From: an uncultured Prevotella sp.
GTDB lineage: Bacteria > Bacteroidota > Bacteroidia > Bacteroidales > Bacteroidaceae
Direction: 5' to 3'
Length of the DNA stretch: 64,000 nt
NCBI GenBank assembly: GCA_900771975.1
Contig: CAAGPV010000070.1
Span: forward strand, 1 to 64,000
The position numbers and the translations under genes are program-made. The notes beneath the pieces were generated by a model. The model worked only from the letters and a program-made list of their open reading frames with translations. It was not told the origin of the DNA and ran no database searches. Positions 7,087 through 16,414 of the stretch are shown here, piece by piece. Every line of letters begins with the position of its first letter. Position 1 is the first letter of the stretch.

Positions 7087-9816
7087 ATGGAACAGTTATG
7101 CGATCCATCGTTACCCCACAGAATGTGTGCCGACGCCAGTCAGCAGCAAGTCATCAAGGCCCAGCACGGCCATTATTTGGTTTTGGCCCCACCGGGATGC
7201 GGAAAAACCTATGTGTTGACAGAGCGCATCTGTCAAGCCCATGAGCAAGGCGTCGATTACGACAATATGCTCTGTCTGACCTTCACCAACCGTGCTTCAC
7301 GCGAGATGGTAGAGCGCATAGGGCAGCGTGTGGGCCGTGACGGCCTTTCTCACCTTCAGGTGGGCAGTGTCCACCGTTATTGTTCGAAGTTTTTGCAAAA
7401 CGGTGAGCACCTCACCCCCGACACGAGCATCATAGACGAAGGCGAAGCCATCAACATTCTTGCCGACTATATGAATGACGACGCCCAAGCCGTAGAAGCC
7501 GATTTCAGGCGGCGTAAGGTCTATCGTGATGTTATCGACCTGTCCCACCACCTGTCTCAGGTGGCCCACTGCCATTCCAAGGAGGTCTATTTGCACCCCG
7601 GCATCCTGTCGGCATCCGACTGGAATGCTTTCAGGCAAATCTGCAGGTTGCAGCAAACTGAGCCCACGCGCGAGACGTTTCTTGACCTCTATGCCCATGC
7701 CGAGAGCTACATCAACGATGGTTATGCCCCCACAGTGGCCTCTCCCGTTCGCGATGCCATCCGCACGCTCACGCAGCGTCTCTATTTTGCCCATTGCTAT
7801 GCCACCTATAAAGCCGACAACCACCTTATAGACTTTACCGACCTGTTGCTGAAGACCTACGACCTCTACCGAGAGCATCCGGAAGTCTGCAAACACTACC
7901 GTTGGATACAGGTGGACGAGGTGCAAGACCTCAATGCCCTGCAGTTGGCCATTGTCGACCAGCTCACCGATGACGCCGACCCCACGGTGATGTATTTAGG
8001 TGACCCTCAGCAAGCCATCTTCTCGTTTATGGGCGCCAAACTCGACATTCTTGAGAAACTCCGGCAGCGTTGTCAGGGCCATCTGTTCCACCTGTCACAA
8101 AACCACCGTTCGCCCAGCTACCTGTTGGACGTGTTCAACACCTATGCTCATAAAGTGTTGGGCATCTCCCCCGAGTTGCTGCCAACCGCCCAAAGCACCG
8201 TTTCGGCCGAGAAAGGCGACCTCAGTGTGGTGGGTTGTAACACCCAAGAAGGCGAAGTGAGGTTTATTGCCCAGCGAGCCTTGGAGTTTTCCCAGCAGGA
8301 CGCCGCCGCCACCACCGCCGTTATTGTGCTCACCAACCGTGATGCCGACACCGTGAGCAACGAGCTCACGCGCATAGGCCTTCCCCATTTCAAGGTGTCA
8401 GGGGCCGACCTTTTCTCCACCGACAGCATGAAGTTGTTGTTGGCCCACCTCGGTGTGGTAGCCGGAGAAGGGCATTTCATCGACTGGGCCCGTTTGTTGA
8501 GCGGTCTTAGCGTGTTTTCGTCAGAAACGCTTTCCCGCCGTTTCCTGCGCAAGTTGCGCCAGCTGAGCCTGTCACCCCTCGACCTACTTCATCCAGAAGA
8601 AGACGGTTGTACCCTTCAGTTTGTTCGCCACTACGAGCAGGAAGAGTTGGTGGTGTTTGACACCGAGACCACCGGTTTGGACACACAGTCAGACGACATT
8701 ATTGAAATTTCGGCCATGCGAATGCGTGACGGTCACCCAGTGGGCGAGCCCCTCGACCTCTATCTGCGCACCACTCGCCCCATTCCCGAATATCTTGGCG
8801 ACCATCCCAACCCCCTTTACACCCTTTATCCCGAGAAAGAGCGGGCTGGCGAGTTGCTTTCGCCCGCCGAGGCACTCACCCGTTTCCTCGGTTATGTAGG
8901 CCATCGTCCCCTTGTGGGTCATAACGTACAGTTCGACTGCCACATAGTGGAAGCCCAGATGCAACGCCATCTCGGCTTTGGCCTTTCCCGTCAGGCCCCT
9001 GTTGTCATCGATACGCTGCGTCTTGCCCGTCTGCTCTTTCCAGGGCTGCGTTCCTATAAGTTGGAAAGTTTGCTGCAACGCTACCACCTTGAAGGACAAA
9101 ATTCCCACCAAAGCATCGATGACGTAGAAGCCACCGTCCACTTAGCAGCCTTCTGCTACCGTCATGCCAAGGAGCAAGCCCAGGCCCAGACGACGTTCTT
9201 GCGTCATCCGCAGGTGCAGTCGGTTGTTAGAAAACTGTGTGGCCGTTATGGCAATCTCTACCAGCAGACCGCTTCGCAGCTTCGCCTTCATCCCAAGCAG
9301 GGCAGTTGTCCGCTTGCCGATGCGCTCGAACAGAGCTACAACACGTTGCTTGCCGATGGGACGATAGCCCCGATAGACAAGTTCGGCCATGTGTTGCGCC
9401 ACGTCCGCGGTCCGTTGGTGAAAGACCGTTGCGAAGGTCTTCCGCTGCAAGACCAGTTGCGCTGTTGCCTGATAGACCTCAACACGATGAAGGAAGCCGA
9501 CTTCTGCAATACTGGCAGTGTGCCCGAGCGCGTGTACGTCACCACCGTCCACAAGGCCAAGGGACTGGAGTTTACCAACGTTATCGTTTATGACGTGGCA
9601 ACTGGACGATATCCCTCGCGCAACAACTCCAGTCAGGCAGAAGATCAGGAAGACGCCCGCAAACTGTATGTAGCCCTGTCGCGAGCCCGCAAACGCCTCG
9701 TCGTCACCTTCCCCCTCAGCCTGAAAGGCAATTTCAGTGAGGCAGCCAGCTTCGCACTATCACCCTTTATGACCCCCGTGCTGCGCTATTTCACTTCAGA
9801 GAAAGCCGAAGATTGA
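7087..9816 (+). CDS. UvrD/PcrA-type helicase with inserted DnaQ-like 3'-5' exonuclease domain
   Basis: This is a superfamily I DNA helicase of about 909 residues. Walker A is APPGCGKT (about 33-41), motif II is VDEVQD, motif III GDPQQAIFSFMGA, motif IV-like SQNHRSP, motif V TTVHKAKGLEF (about 819-829) and motif VI YVALSRARK (about 862-870). Between the helicase halves, about residues 515-690, sits a complete DEDD exonuclease: VFDTETTGLD (Exo I), VGHNVQFDCH (Exo II) and HQSIDDVEA (Exo III, DEDDh type). One chain could therefore unwind and trim DNA ends. The start at 7087 is chosen because the promoter element at 7054-7061 excludes the upstream ATG at 7024. A repair role is likely. Its place beside the iteron region raises a possible link with replication, which is inference only. 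Confidence 0.9.
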   Translation: MEQLCDPSLPHRMCADASQQQVIKAQHGHYLVLAPPGCGKTYVLTERICQAHEQGVDYDNMLCLTFTNRASREMVERIGQRVGRDGLSHLQVGSVHRYCSKFLQNGEHLTPDTSIIDEGEAINILADYMNDDAQAVEADFRRRKVYRDVIDLSHHLSQVAHCHSKEVYLHPGILSASDWNAFRQICRLQQTEPTRETFLDLYAHAESYINDGYAPTVASPVRDAIRTLTQRLYFAHCYATYKADNHLIDFTDLLLKTYDLYREHPEVCKHYRWIQVDEVQDLNALQLAIVDQLTDDADPTVMYLGDPQQAIFSFMGAKLDILEKLRQRCQGHLFHLSQNHRSPSYLLDVFNTYAHKVLGISPELLPTAQSTVSAEKGDLSVVGCNTQEGEVRFIAQRALEFSQQDAAATTAVIVLTNRDADTVSNELTRIGLPHFKVSGADLFSTDSMKLLLAHLGVVAGEGHFIDWARLLSGLSVFSSETLSRRFLRKLRQLSLSPLDLLHPEEDGCTLQFVRHYEQEELVVFDTETTGLDTQSDDIIEISAMRMRDGHPVGEPLDLYLRTTRPIPEYLGDHPNPLYTLYPEKERAGELLSPAEALTRFLGYVGHRPLVGHNVQFDCHIVEAQMQRHLGFGLSRQAPVVIDTLRLARLLFPGLRSYKLESLLQRYHLEGQNSHQSIDDVEATVHLAAFCYRHAKEQAQAQTTFLRHPQVQSVVRKLCGRYGNLYQQTASQLRLHPKQGSCPLADALEQSYNTLLADGTIAPIDKFGHVLRHVRGPLVKDRCEGLPLQDQLRCCLIDLNTMKEADFCNTGSVPERVYVTTVHKAKGLEFTNVIVYDVATGRYPSRNNSSQAEDQEDARKLYVALSRARKRLVVTFPLSLKGNFSEAASFALSPFMTPVLRYFTSEKAED

Positions 9817-9856
9817 GAAGAAGCGGAAAAGGTTTTTACATGTGGAAAGAAATTCG

Positions 9857-9864
9857 TACTTTTG
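9857..9864 (+). promoter_or_regulatory. Promoter -7 element of the xpt operon
   Basis: TACTTTTG matches TAnnTTTG and lies 23 bp before the ATG at 9887. Confidence 0.65.
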
Positions 9865-9886
9865 CAAAAATTAACGATTTTATTCC

Positions 9887-10456
9887 ATGAACGTATTAGA
9901 AGAACGCATCCTGAAAGACGGAAAATGCTATCCTGGAGGCATTTTGAAGGTAGACAAGTTTATCAACCACCAGATGGATCCCAATCTGATGAAGCAGATT
10001 GCTGTAGAGTTGATACGCCGTTATGCTTCCACCGAAATCAACAAAATTATCACTATTGAAGCCAGTGGCATTGCGCCCGCCATCATGATGGGCTTTTTGC
10101 TCGACCTTCCGGTGGTGTTTGCCAAAAAGAAGAAACCGTCGACGATGGGCAATATGCTCTCGACGACGGTTTTCTCGTTTACCAAGCAGCGTGAGTATCA
10201 CGTGGTTATATCCAAAGACTACCTCACACCGAACGACAAAGTGCTCTTTGTTGACGACTTCCTTGCTTATGGCAACGCAGCCAAAGGCATCATCGACCTG
10301 TGTCGTCAGGCAGGTGCCGACCTTGTGGGGATGGGCTTTATCATCGAGAAAGCCTTCCAGCACGGCCGCGAGGTGATAGAGAAAGAAGGCATTCGCTGCG
10401 AGAGTGTGGCCATTATCGAGTCGTTAGACAATTGTGAAATCAAACTGAAGAAGTGA
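9887..10456 (+). CDS. xpt: Xanthine phosphoribosyltransferase
   Basis: This 189-residue cytoplasmic salvage enzyme converts xanthine and PRPP to XMP. The PRPP-binding loop is visible as VLFVDDFLAYGNA (about 120-132). N-terminal (LEERILKDGKCYPGG) and C-terminal sections also match Xpt, and the length is that of the family (about 190). The stop codon overlaps the ATG of the following NCS2 permease in the arrangement TGATG, so the two genes are translationally coupled. This is the common Xpt-PbuX pairing of uptake and salvage. No purine riboswitch is apparent in the short leader. Confidence 0.93.
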   Translation: MNVLEERILKDGKCYPGGILKVDKFINHQMDPNLMKQIAVELIRRYASTEINKIITIEASGIAPAIMMGFLLDLPVVFAKKKKPSTMGNMLSTTVFSFTKQREYHVVISKDYLTPNDKVLFVDDFLAYGNAAKGIIDLCRQAGADLVGMGFIIEKAFQHGREVIEKEGIRCESVAIIESLDNCEIKLKK

Positions 10457-11805
10457 TGGCTATGGAAGAGAAAAAGGACCTTATCTACGGCCTGAACGAC
10501 CGTCCGCCCCTTCGTGAGACCTGTTTTGCCGCCTTGCAGCACCTGTTGTCTATCTTTGTGGCCATCATCACGCCCCCGCTCATCATCAGTTCTGCCTTGA
10601 AGTATGATGTGCAGACCACGGGTTTTTTGGTGTCGATGTCCCTTTTTGTGTCGGGCATAGCTACGTTCATACAGTCTCGCCGTGTGGGTCCCATCGGCAC
10701 AGGCCTGCTTTGCATCCAAGGCACTTCGTTCTCGTTCATCACCCCCATCATTGGTGCCGGTATGTTGGGCATGGTAAATGGCAAGATGGATGTGGGCTTG
10801 GGGTTGAGCTACATCTTCGGAGGTTGTATGGCAGCCTCGGTGGTGGAGATGGCGGTGAGCCGGTTGTTGCCCTACACGCGTAAGGTCATCACCCCTTTGG
10901 TGGCTGGCATTGTGGTTACGCTCATTGGCCTGTGCCTGATAAAGGCCGGCATCACCTCGTGTGGAGGTGGGCAGACCGCCATCGATAACCATACGTTCGG
11001 TTCGCTTGACAATTTGGGGTTGGCGGTGCTGGTGTTGGTGTCCATCATCTTTTTCAACCGTACCAACAACCGTTTTCTGCGCATGGGCTCTATTGTGTTG
11101 GGTCTCTTGATAGGCTGTGTGGTGGCTTACTGTTTAGGCATGATAGACTTTTCGAAGATATCTGCCGACAATCCGCTTAACATTCCAGTGCCTTTCAAGT
11201 ATGGTTTGCACTTCGACTTGGGAACCATCATTGCCCTTGGGCTCATCTATCTCGTCACTGCGGTAGAGGCTTTTGGCGATATTACCGCCAATTCGCTTAT
11301 CTCTGGTGAGCCCGTTGAGGGGCCGGTCTTCATGAAGCGTGCCCAAGGTGGCATTCTTGCCGACGGTTTCAACTCGATGCTGGCGGCCGTCTTCAACAGT
11401 TTCCCCAATAGCATCTTCGCCCAGAACAACGGTATGATACAGCTCACGGGCGTGGCCAGCCGTTATGTGGGCTACTATATTGCAGGAGCACTGTTTGTGC
11501 TTGGGCTCTTTCCTGTGGTGGGAGAGTTCTTCTCTCTGATACCCGACTGTGTGCTGGGAGGCGCCACCCTGCTGATGTTCGGCACGGTAGCAGCAGCCGG
11601 CATCCGCATCATTGCCTCGTCGGCCCTCGACCGCAAGGCGGTGTTGGTGCTTGCCATTAGTTTCTCGATGGGCATGAGCGTAGAGTTGGTACCAGCCATT
11701 CTCGACCAAATGCCGGCCATGGTGAAGAGCATTTTTTCGAGTGGCATCACCACAGGCGGTGTTACGGCGATGATAGCCAACGCCTGCATCCGCATCAGAA
11801 AGTAA
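10456..11805 (+). CDS. pbuX: NCS2-family xanthine/uracil permease
   Basis: This is an inner-membrane nucleobase transporter of about 449 residues with some 12-14 hydrophobic segments, such as LLSIFVAIITPPLIISSAL and VITPLVAGIVVTLIGLCLI. The NCS2 signature region is present in the central part, LIYLVTAVEAFGDITANSLISG, with the acidic residue typical of substrate binding, and further on NSFPNSIFAQNNGMIQLTGVASR. Coupling to xpt points to xanthine as substrate, but uric acid or uracil cannot be excluded from sequence alone. I place the start at the ATG at 10456, which shares its first base with the xpt stop codon. A GTG at 10453 is also in frame. Confidence 0.88.
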   Translation: MAMEEKKDLIYGLNDRPPLRETCFAALQHLLSIFVAIITPPLIISSALKYDVQTTGFLVSMSLFVSGIATFIQSRRVGPIGTGLLCIQGTSFSFITPIIGAGMLGMVNGKMDVGLGLSYIFGGCMAASVVEMAVSRLLPYTRKVITPLVAGIVVTLIGLCLIKAGITSCGGGQTAIDNHTFGSLDNLGLAVLVLVSIIFFNRTNNRFLRMGSIVLGLLIGCVVAYCLGMIDFSKISADNPLNIPVPFKYGLHFDLGTIIALGLIYLVTAVEAFGDITANSLISGEPVEGPVFMKRAQGGILADGFNSMLAAVFNSFPNSIFAQNNGMIQLTGVASRYVGYYIAGALFVLGLFPVVGEFFSLIPDCVLGGATLLMFGTVAAAGIRIIASSALDRKAVLVLAISFSMGMSVELVPAILDQMPAMVKSIFSSGITTGGVTAMIANACIRIRK

Positions 11806-11818
11806 GTTTTTCTTAGAT

Positions 11819-11879
11819 ACAACAATCCCCTCGTCTGGCTTTTATGCTGTTGTGCATAGCCTGACGAGGGGATTGTTGT
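11819..11879. terminator. Bidirectional terminator hairpin
   Basis: Two 17-bp arms (ACAACAATCCCCTCGTC and its complement) pair perfectly around a 27-nt loop. They sit between the convergent permease gene and the WG-repeat gene, whose stop codon is 2 bp away. Confidence 0.85.
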
Positions 11880-11880
11880 G

Positions 11881-12576
11881 TTATGCTTCGCAACAAGTGC
11901 CGTCTGTATTCAGCAGGTAGGTCTTGCCGTCGCGACGTGCCTCAAAGTAGGGTGGGGTGTCTCTGAGCGAGATATCGTCGTAGACGAAGGGTGCCACCAC
12001 CGTGTCGTGATAGTCGGGAAGGATGAGTCCCATTTTGCCATCGCGTTGTGCTATGACGGGCATCGTCTTCATATCGTCCACATAGATGTAGGGAGTGCGC
12101 AGAAAGTCGTAGAGTGGTTGGATGATGATGCGGTCGTTGTGGTCGCGTATGCCAAACTTTCCGTTCTCTTCAAACACCTTGTGAAATTGGTAGTATTTGT
12201 CGCGTATGCGTTGCAGATAGAAGACGATGTGGCGGGCGTTGCCCAGCATGTGTCGCATGTAGGAGTAGGTGTCGCAGTAGTTGGCAATGGCTCTTGCCAA
12301 CACCATTTTGATGTCCAGTCCGCTCACAGCCTTGCGATTGAGGTCGATGTAGCGGGCTATGGCCTGTTCGCGTTCGGGAACAGAGAGGCTTTCCAGTCCC
12401 TTCTCGAAGCGCAGCATCGTCTCCTTTGAACCCGACATCCCCTTGATGTAACGGTGGATTTGCCGTTTCATCTCGTCGCAGACAAACTTGTCTATCTGTC
12501 GTTGCTCAATGGGGTCGATATAGTCTGTGTTGAAATTGTCAGGTGTTATCATAATCTGGTCCTCCATTTTTGACAA
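11881..12576 (-). CDS. WG-repeat-containing hypothetical protein
   Basis: This protein of about 231 residues has an N-terminal helical part without recognised domain. In its C-terminal half, two WG-type beta-repeats are visible: GKFGIRDHNDRIIIQPLYDF and GKMGLILPDYHDTVVAPFVY. Such repeats are common in Bacteroidota proteins of unknown function. There is no signal peptide or membrane segment, so it is probably cytoplasmic. The promoter element at 12574-12581 overlaps the first possible ATG. If that promoter is used, translation more likely begins at an internal ATG (12567 or 12552), giving MEDQIM... or MITPDNF.... It is followed directly by a strong bidirectional terminator, so it is probably monocistronic. 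Confidence 0.75.
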   Translation of the reverse strand: MSKMEDQIMITPDNFNTDYIDPIEQRQIDKFVCDEMKRQIHRYIKGMSGSKETMLRFEKGLESLSVPEREQAIARYIDLNRKAVSGLDIKMVLARAIANYCDTYSYMRHMLGNARHIVFYLQRIRDKYYQFHKVFEENGKFGIRDHNDRIIIQPLYDFLRTPYIYVDDMKTMPVIAQRDGKMGLILPDYHDTVVAPFVYDDISLRDTPPYFEARRDGKTYLLNTDGTCCEA

Positions 12577-12581
12577 AGGTA
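12574..12581 (-). promoter_or_regulatory. Promoter for the WG-repeat gene
   Basis: The minus strand reads TACCTTTG with a TTG 20 bp upstream (12602-12604), a close match to the Bacteroidota promoter. It suggests a start codon inside the longest frame. Confidence 0.6.
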
Positions 12582-12622
12582 CATACTATTTTGCAGCCCG
12601 CCAAACTTTCCCGATGCTTTTT

Positions 12623-13888
12623 TTACTCGCCTGTATATTGTCCGATGAAGAGGATGGCACCGCTGCTGCGTTCCTTTATGAGGTAGATGAAGGGGTGATC
12701 GGCATAGAAGTTCACTTCACGAGGTTTGGGTTGGTAGAGTGAAGTGGTCACTATCATGGCAGCGGTAACGGCAGCCGCCTTTGTGCCCTCCTCGGCAACG
12801 TCTATCTTCGCCTTTTGGAACATGCGTGAAACGGCCAGTCCGCCGTCTGCCATAAGGCTGAAGTCAGCCAATCCCCCTTCGAAGATGATGGGGGCGCCCA
12901 GTTGTGCTATCACATCGTTGAGTGGGATTTCGGCTTCTGTGGAGAAGCGGGGTAGTTTCAGATCAACCACACATTTCTCCATTTTGTCGTCCAATTGGTG
13001 GAGGCGGGAAGGGGAGAGTGTCTGCATCACCTCGCCTGTAGAGACGCCGTTGCGGGGCAGCAGCACGGTCATAGAGTAGGCGTTGTTGCCATAAGGCAAC
13101 TGTATGGCTGTCAGCAGGCTGTCTTCGGCATACTGGAATTCATCTTTCTGGTGCATCATCTGTACACGCTTGATGTCGCGGGTGTAGCCTTTGAAGGGTT
13201 CGGTGCGTGTGTCATGCTTGTCAAACTTGTTGCTCCAGGTGCCGTTAAAGTAGATAGCATTCATCAGAATGGCCTGTTCTTGTGGGCTCAGTTTGTTGAT
13301 GATGCTTGGTATCATGCCGTGTGTCTGCTTGTTACACCAGCCGTTGATGGTGGAAAGGGCTTTGGGCGAAGCGAAGTCGAGCACGTCTATGCCAGCCTGG
13401 AAATGGCTACCGACAGCCTGTTTGAAAGCTTCTTTCAGCGAGAGTTGCCGGCTCACTGCCACATAGTTGGCAGTGTTGATGGTGACAGACGGGTCCAGCC
13501 GTCCCTCTTTCTCTAAAAGTAGGCGGCACAGGTCGTTGGTCTCTGCCAGGTCGGCACCGCTCCATCCCAGAGTGGACAGTATCTGCTGGCGCGTTTCTCC
13601 GTTAGCTCCGTTGGCCAGCATTGCCATTAGGTAGCTCACGCTCAGGGGCGAAACCACTTTCGAGTCCATTCCTGCTACCTTATTAAATAGGCGCAGTCCG
13701 AACGCATTGTTGCGGTCTATCATCGACCGTTGGGCATCGCTTAGGATGAGATAGTCGTTGTCCAGCTCTTGTTGAATGTCGCCTTTGGTTGCTTCGTCAG
13801 GGGTTGTAGCCTTGTTGGCAGTGCCACACGAGACGGTGAACAGGGCGATGGTGCCTGCGAGGAGGCCTTTCATGATGTTCTTGTTCAT
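12623..13888 (-). CDS. Serpin-family protease inhibitor, lipoprotein
   Basis: A serpin of about 421 residues with an N-terminal lipoprotein signal (LLAGTIALFTVSC), so it is exported and lipid-anchored. Core serpin sections are visible: NAFGLRLFNKVAG, VVSPLSVSYLMAMLANGA, ILMNAIYFNGTWSNKFD, and near the C-terminus FYADHPFIYLIKERSSGAILFIG in parts. The hinge of the reactive-centre loop, EEGTKAAAVTAA, has the small residues needed for insertion, so the protein should be a true inhibitor. Counting from P17 places the scissile bond around TT-S in IVTTSLY. It resembles miropin of Tannerella. The ATG at 13888 is chosen over a start at 13990 because it directly precedes the signal peptide. Confidence 0.9.
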   Translation of the reverse strand: MNKNIMKGLLAGTIALFTVSCGTANKATTPDEATKGDIQQELDNDYLILSDAQRSMIDRNNAFGLRLFNKVAGMDSKVVSPLSVSYLMAMLANGANGETRQQILSTLGWSGADLAETNDLCRLLLEKEGRLDPSVTINTANYVAVSRQLSLKEAFKQAVGSHFQAGIDVLDFASPKALSTINGWCNKQTHGMIPSIINKLSPQEQAILMNAIYFNGTWSNKFDKHDTRTEPFKGYTRDIKRVQMMHQKDEFQYAEDSLLTAIQLPYGNNAYSMTVLLPRNGVSTGEVMQTLSPSRLHQLDDKMEKCVVDLKLPRFSTEAEIPLNDVIAQLGAPIIFEGGLADFSLMADGGLAVSRMFQKAKIDVAEEGTKAAAVTAAMIVTTSLYQPKPREVNFYADHPFIYLIKERSSGAILFIGQYTGE

Positions 13889-14083
13889 TGCTTTTTCTGT
13901 TTTTGTTATCTGTTCCTTTAAACGCCCTGCCCCAAGTGTTCTTGCATGGACGAGAGCGTTTTTAGGCCTTTTTAACGAAACGTGAATCATCGATTATCCG
14001 ACAATTGAATGCTATTCGTTGCTGAAAATATGACAGATTGCAATTTTTTGTTGGCAAACGGGTTGCGGTTTGATATTTATTAG

Positions 14084-14091
14084 TATCTTTG
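14084..14091 (+). promoter_or_regulatory. Promoter of the aconitase-citrate synthase operon
   Basis: TATCTTTG has a TTG at 14063-14065, 18 bp upstream. The ATG at 14144 is preceded by the ribosome-binding sequence AGGAGAAAG. Confidence 0.7.
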
Positions 14092-14143
14092 CAGTTGGAT
14101 AATGTAATGAATATTAGCGGATAATAAATAAGGAGAAAGCAAG

Positions 14144-16414
14144 ATGATTTTAGACGAGAACATGTTGAAAGCGTTCTATTCCACTTATTCAGAACGCGTG
14201 GCCAAAGCCCGCAAAGTGCTTGGTCGCCCTATGGCCTATGCCGAGAAAGTGCTCTATGCCCATCTTTTTGATGGTCGTGAGCTTCACGCTTACCACCGGG
14301 GCGAGAGTTATGCTTGTTTTCGTCCCGACCGAGTGACCATGCAGGATGCCACAGCCCAGATGGCGTTGCTGCAGTTTATGAATGCCGGCAAAGACCGTGT
14401 GGCCGTACCGGCAAGCGTCCACTGCGACCACCTGATAAGGGCTGACGAAGGAGCCGCGCACGACTTGCCGGCAGCCAATCAACTCAACAGAGAGGTTTAC
14501 GACTTTCTACGCAGCGTGTCGGCCAAGTATCACATAGGCTTTTGGCAGCCAGGAGCCGGCATTATCCATCAGGTGGTGCTCGAAAACTATGCTTTTCCGG
14601 GTGGTATGATGGTGGGGACAGACTCCCACACCCCCAATGCAGGAGGCTTAGGCATGGTAGCGGTAGGCGTAGGAGGGGCCGATGCGGTAGACGTGCTCAC
14701 CGCCCAACCATGGGAACTGCGTATGCCCCGTCTTATAGGAGTGCACCTGACAGGAAAGCTAAACGGATGGGCCAGCCCGAAAGACGTCATCCTTTATCTC
14801 CTTGGCAAGCTCACCGTGAAAGGTGGCACCAATGCTATCCTCGAATATTTCGGCCCCGGTGTAGCCTCTATCTCTGCTACCGGACGTGCCACCATTTGCA
14901 ATATGGGTGCCGAACTCGGTGCCACCTGCTCGCTCTTCCCTTATGATGGGCGAACGGCCAACTATCTTTGTCACACGGGGCGCGAAGCCGTGGCAGCCCA
15001 AGCCGACGCCAATGCCGACGAGTTGCGGGCCGATGACGAAGTGTGTGCTTCTTCAGAAAGCTTCTACGACCAGGTGATAGACATCGATCTCGGCCAAATC
15101 GAGCCCCACCTCAACGGACCTTTCACGCCCGATGCTGCCACACCGCTCTCCGAAATGCCAGCCAAAGGCCCCCGCGAAGACTATCCTATGGACGTGGAGG
15201 TAGCTCTTATAGGGTCGTGCACCAATTCCTCGTACGAAGACTTGGCGCGAGCAGCCTCTGTGGCACGGCAAGTGAAAGCCAAAAACCTGAAGGTGAAAGC
15301 CCAACTCATTGTCAACCCAGGGTCAGAACAGATACGTTTCACCGCCGAACGCGACGGTCTTCTTGACGACTTGCGGGCCATTGGCGGCATCATCATGGCT
15401 AATGCGTGCGGTCCGTGCATCGGTCAATGGCGTAGACACACCGATGACAACAACCGCAAAAACGCCATTGTCACCTCTTTCAACCGTAACTTCCGCCGTC
15501 GTGCCGACGGCAATCCCAACACATATGCCTTCATCGGAAGTCCCGAACTCACCGTGGCACTGGCCATAGCGGGGCGATTGGACTTCAATCCGGCCACAGA
15601 CCTGATAGTCAACAACGACAACAAGGCCGTCCATCTCGACCCTCCTGTGGGCGATGTGTTCCCACCCCGTGGCTTTGCAGTTGACGACAAAGGCTTCCTG
15701 CCGCCCTCCGATGACGGCAAGAACACCCCTGTGGTCATTTCGCCCACCAGCGACCGCCTGCAACGCCTTGAGCCCTTTGCCCCCTGGGACGGCAAAGACC
15801 TGACCGGACTGCGACTGCTCATCAAGGCAAAAGGCAAATGCACTACCGATCATATCTCGATGGCTGGCCCGTGGCTGCGCTTCCGTGGCCATCTGGAGCA
15901 CATCTCCGACAACCTGTTGCTGGGGGCCGTAAACGCCTTCACCGGACAGTCGGGCCGTGTGCACGACCAACTTTCGGGCCAAGAGGTGGAAGTGGCCACT
16001 GCAGCCAAAGACTATAAAGCCCATGGCATAGGCTCGGTCATCGTGGCAGAAGACAACTACGGCGAAGGCTCCAGCCGCGAACATGCAGCCATGGAACCCC
16101 GCTTCCTTGGTGTGAAAGCCGTTTTGGCCAAGAGTTTCGCACGCATCCATGAGACCAATCTCAAGAAACAAGGTGTGCTGGCCCTCACCTTTGCCGACAA
16201 AGACAACTACGATCTCGTTCGCGAAGACGACCAGATAGCCATCAGCGGACTGACCGACATGGCTCCCGGCCACCCTCTTACCGTCACGCTGACCCATGCC
16301 GACGGTAGCAGCGATAGCTTCCCGGCCACCCACACCTATAACGATACCCAGATAGCATGGCTTCGCGCCGGCTCGGCACTCAACTATAGCAAGAAAGGAA
16401 ACAACGCCCAATGA
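14144..16414 (+). CDS. acnA: Aconitate hydratase
   Basis: This 756-residue enzyme interconverts citrate and isocitrate. The iron-sulfur cluster ligands are visible: Cys359 in GSCTNSSYED, and Cys422 and Cys425 in NACGPCIGQW. The C-terminal swivel domain includes AEDNYGEGSSREHAAMEPR, containing the substrate-binding Ser and Arg residues. The length and the motif order fit the mitochondrial-type aconitases of Bacteroidota. The last four bases overlap the start of the citrate synthase gene (ATGA), so the two form an operon. Isocitrate dehydrogenase, which often accompanies these genes, is absent here. The gene symbol is by family convention. Confidence 0.95.
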   Translation: MILDENMLKAFYSTYSERVAKARKVLGRPMAYAEKVLYAHLFDGRELHAYHRGESYACFRPDRVTMQDATAQMALLQFMNAGKDRVAVPASVHCDHLIRADEGAAHDLPAANQLNREVYDFLRSVSAKYHIGFWQPGAGIIHQVVLENYAFPGGMMVGTDSHTPNAGGLGMVAVGVGGADAVDVLTAQPWELRMPRLIGVHLTGKLNGWASPKDVILYLLGKLTVKGGTNAILEYFGPGVASISATGRATICNMGAELGATCSLFPYDGRTANYLCHTGREAVAAQADANADELRADDEVCASSESFYDQVIDIDLGQIEPHLNGPFTPDAATPLSEMPAKGPREDYPMDVEVALIGSCTNSSYEDLARAASVARQVKAKNLKVKAQLIVNPGSEQIRFTAERDGLLDDLRAIGGIIMANACGPCIGQWRRHTDDNNRKNAIVTSFNRNFRRRADGNPNTYAFIGSPELTVALAIAGRLDFNPATDLIVNNDNKAVHLDPPVGDVFPPRGFAVDDKGFLPPSDDGKNTPVVISPTSDRLQRLEPFAPWDGKDLTGLRLLIKAKGKCTTDHISMAGPWLRFRGHLEHISDNLLLGAVNAFTGQSGRVHDQLSGQEVEVATAAKDYKAHGIGSVIVAEDNYGEGSSREHAAMEPRFLGVKAVLAKSFARIHETNLKKQGVLALTFADKDNYDLVREDDQIAISGLTDMAPGHPLTVTLTHADGSSDSFPATHTYNDTQIAWLRAGSALNYSKKGNNAQ

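Noticed and set aside
13889..13990. Longer serpin start
   Set aside because: It would place 34 charged residues before an intact lipoprotein signal peptide.
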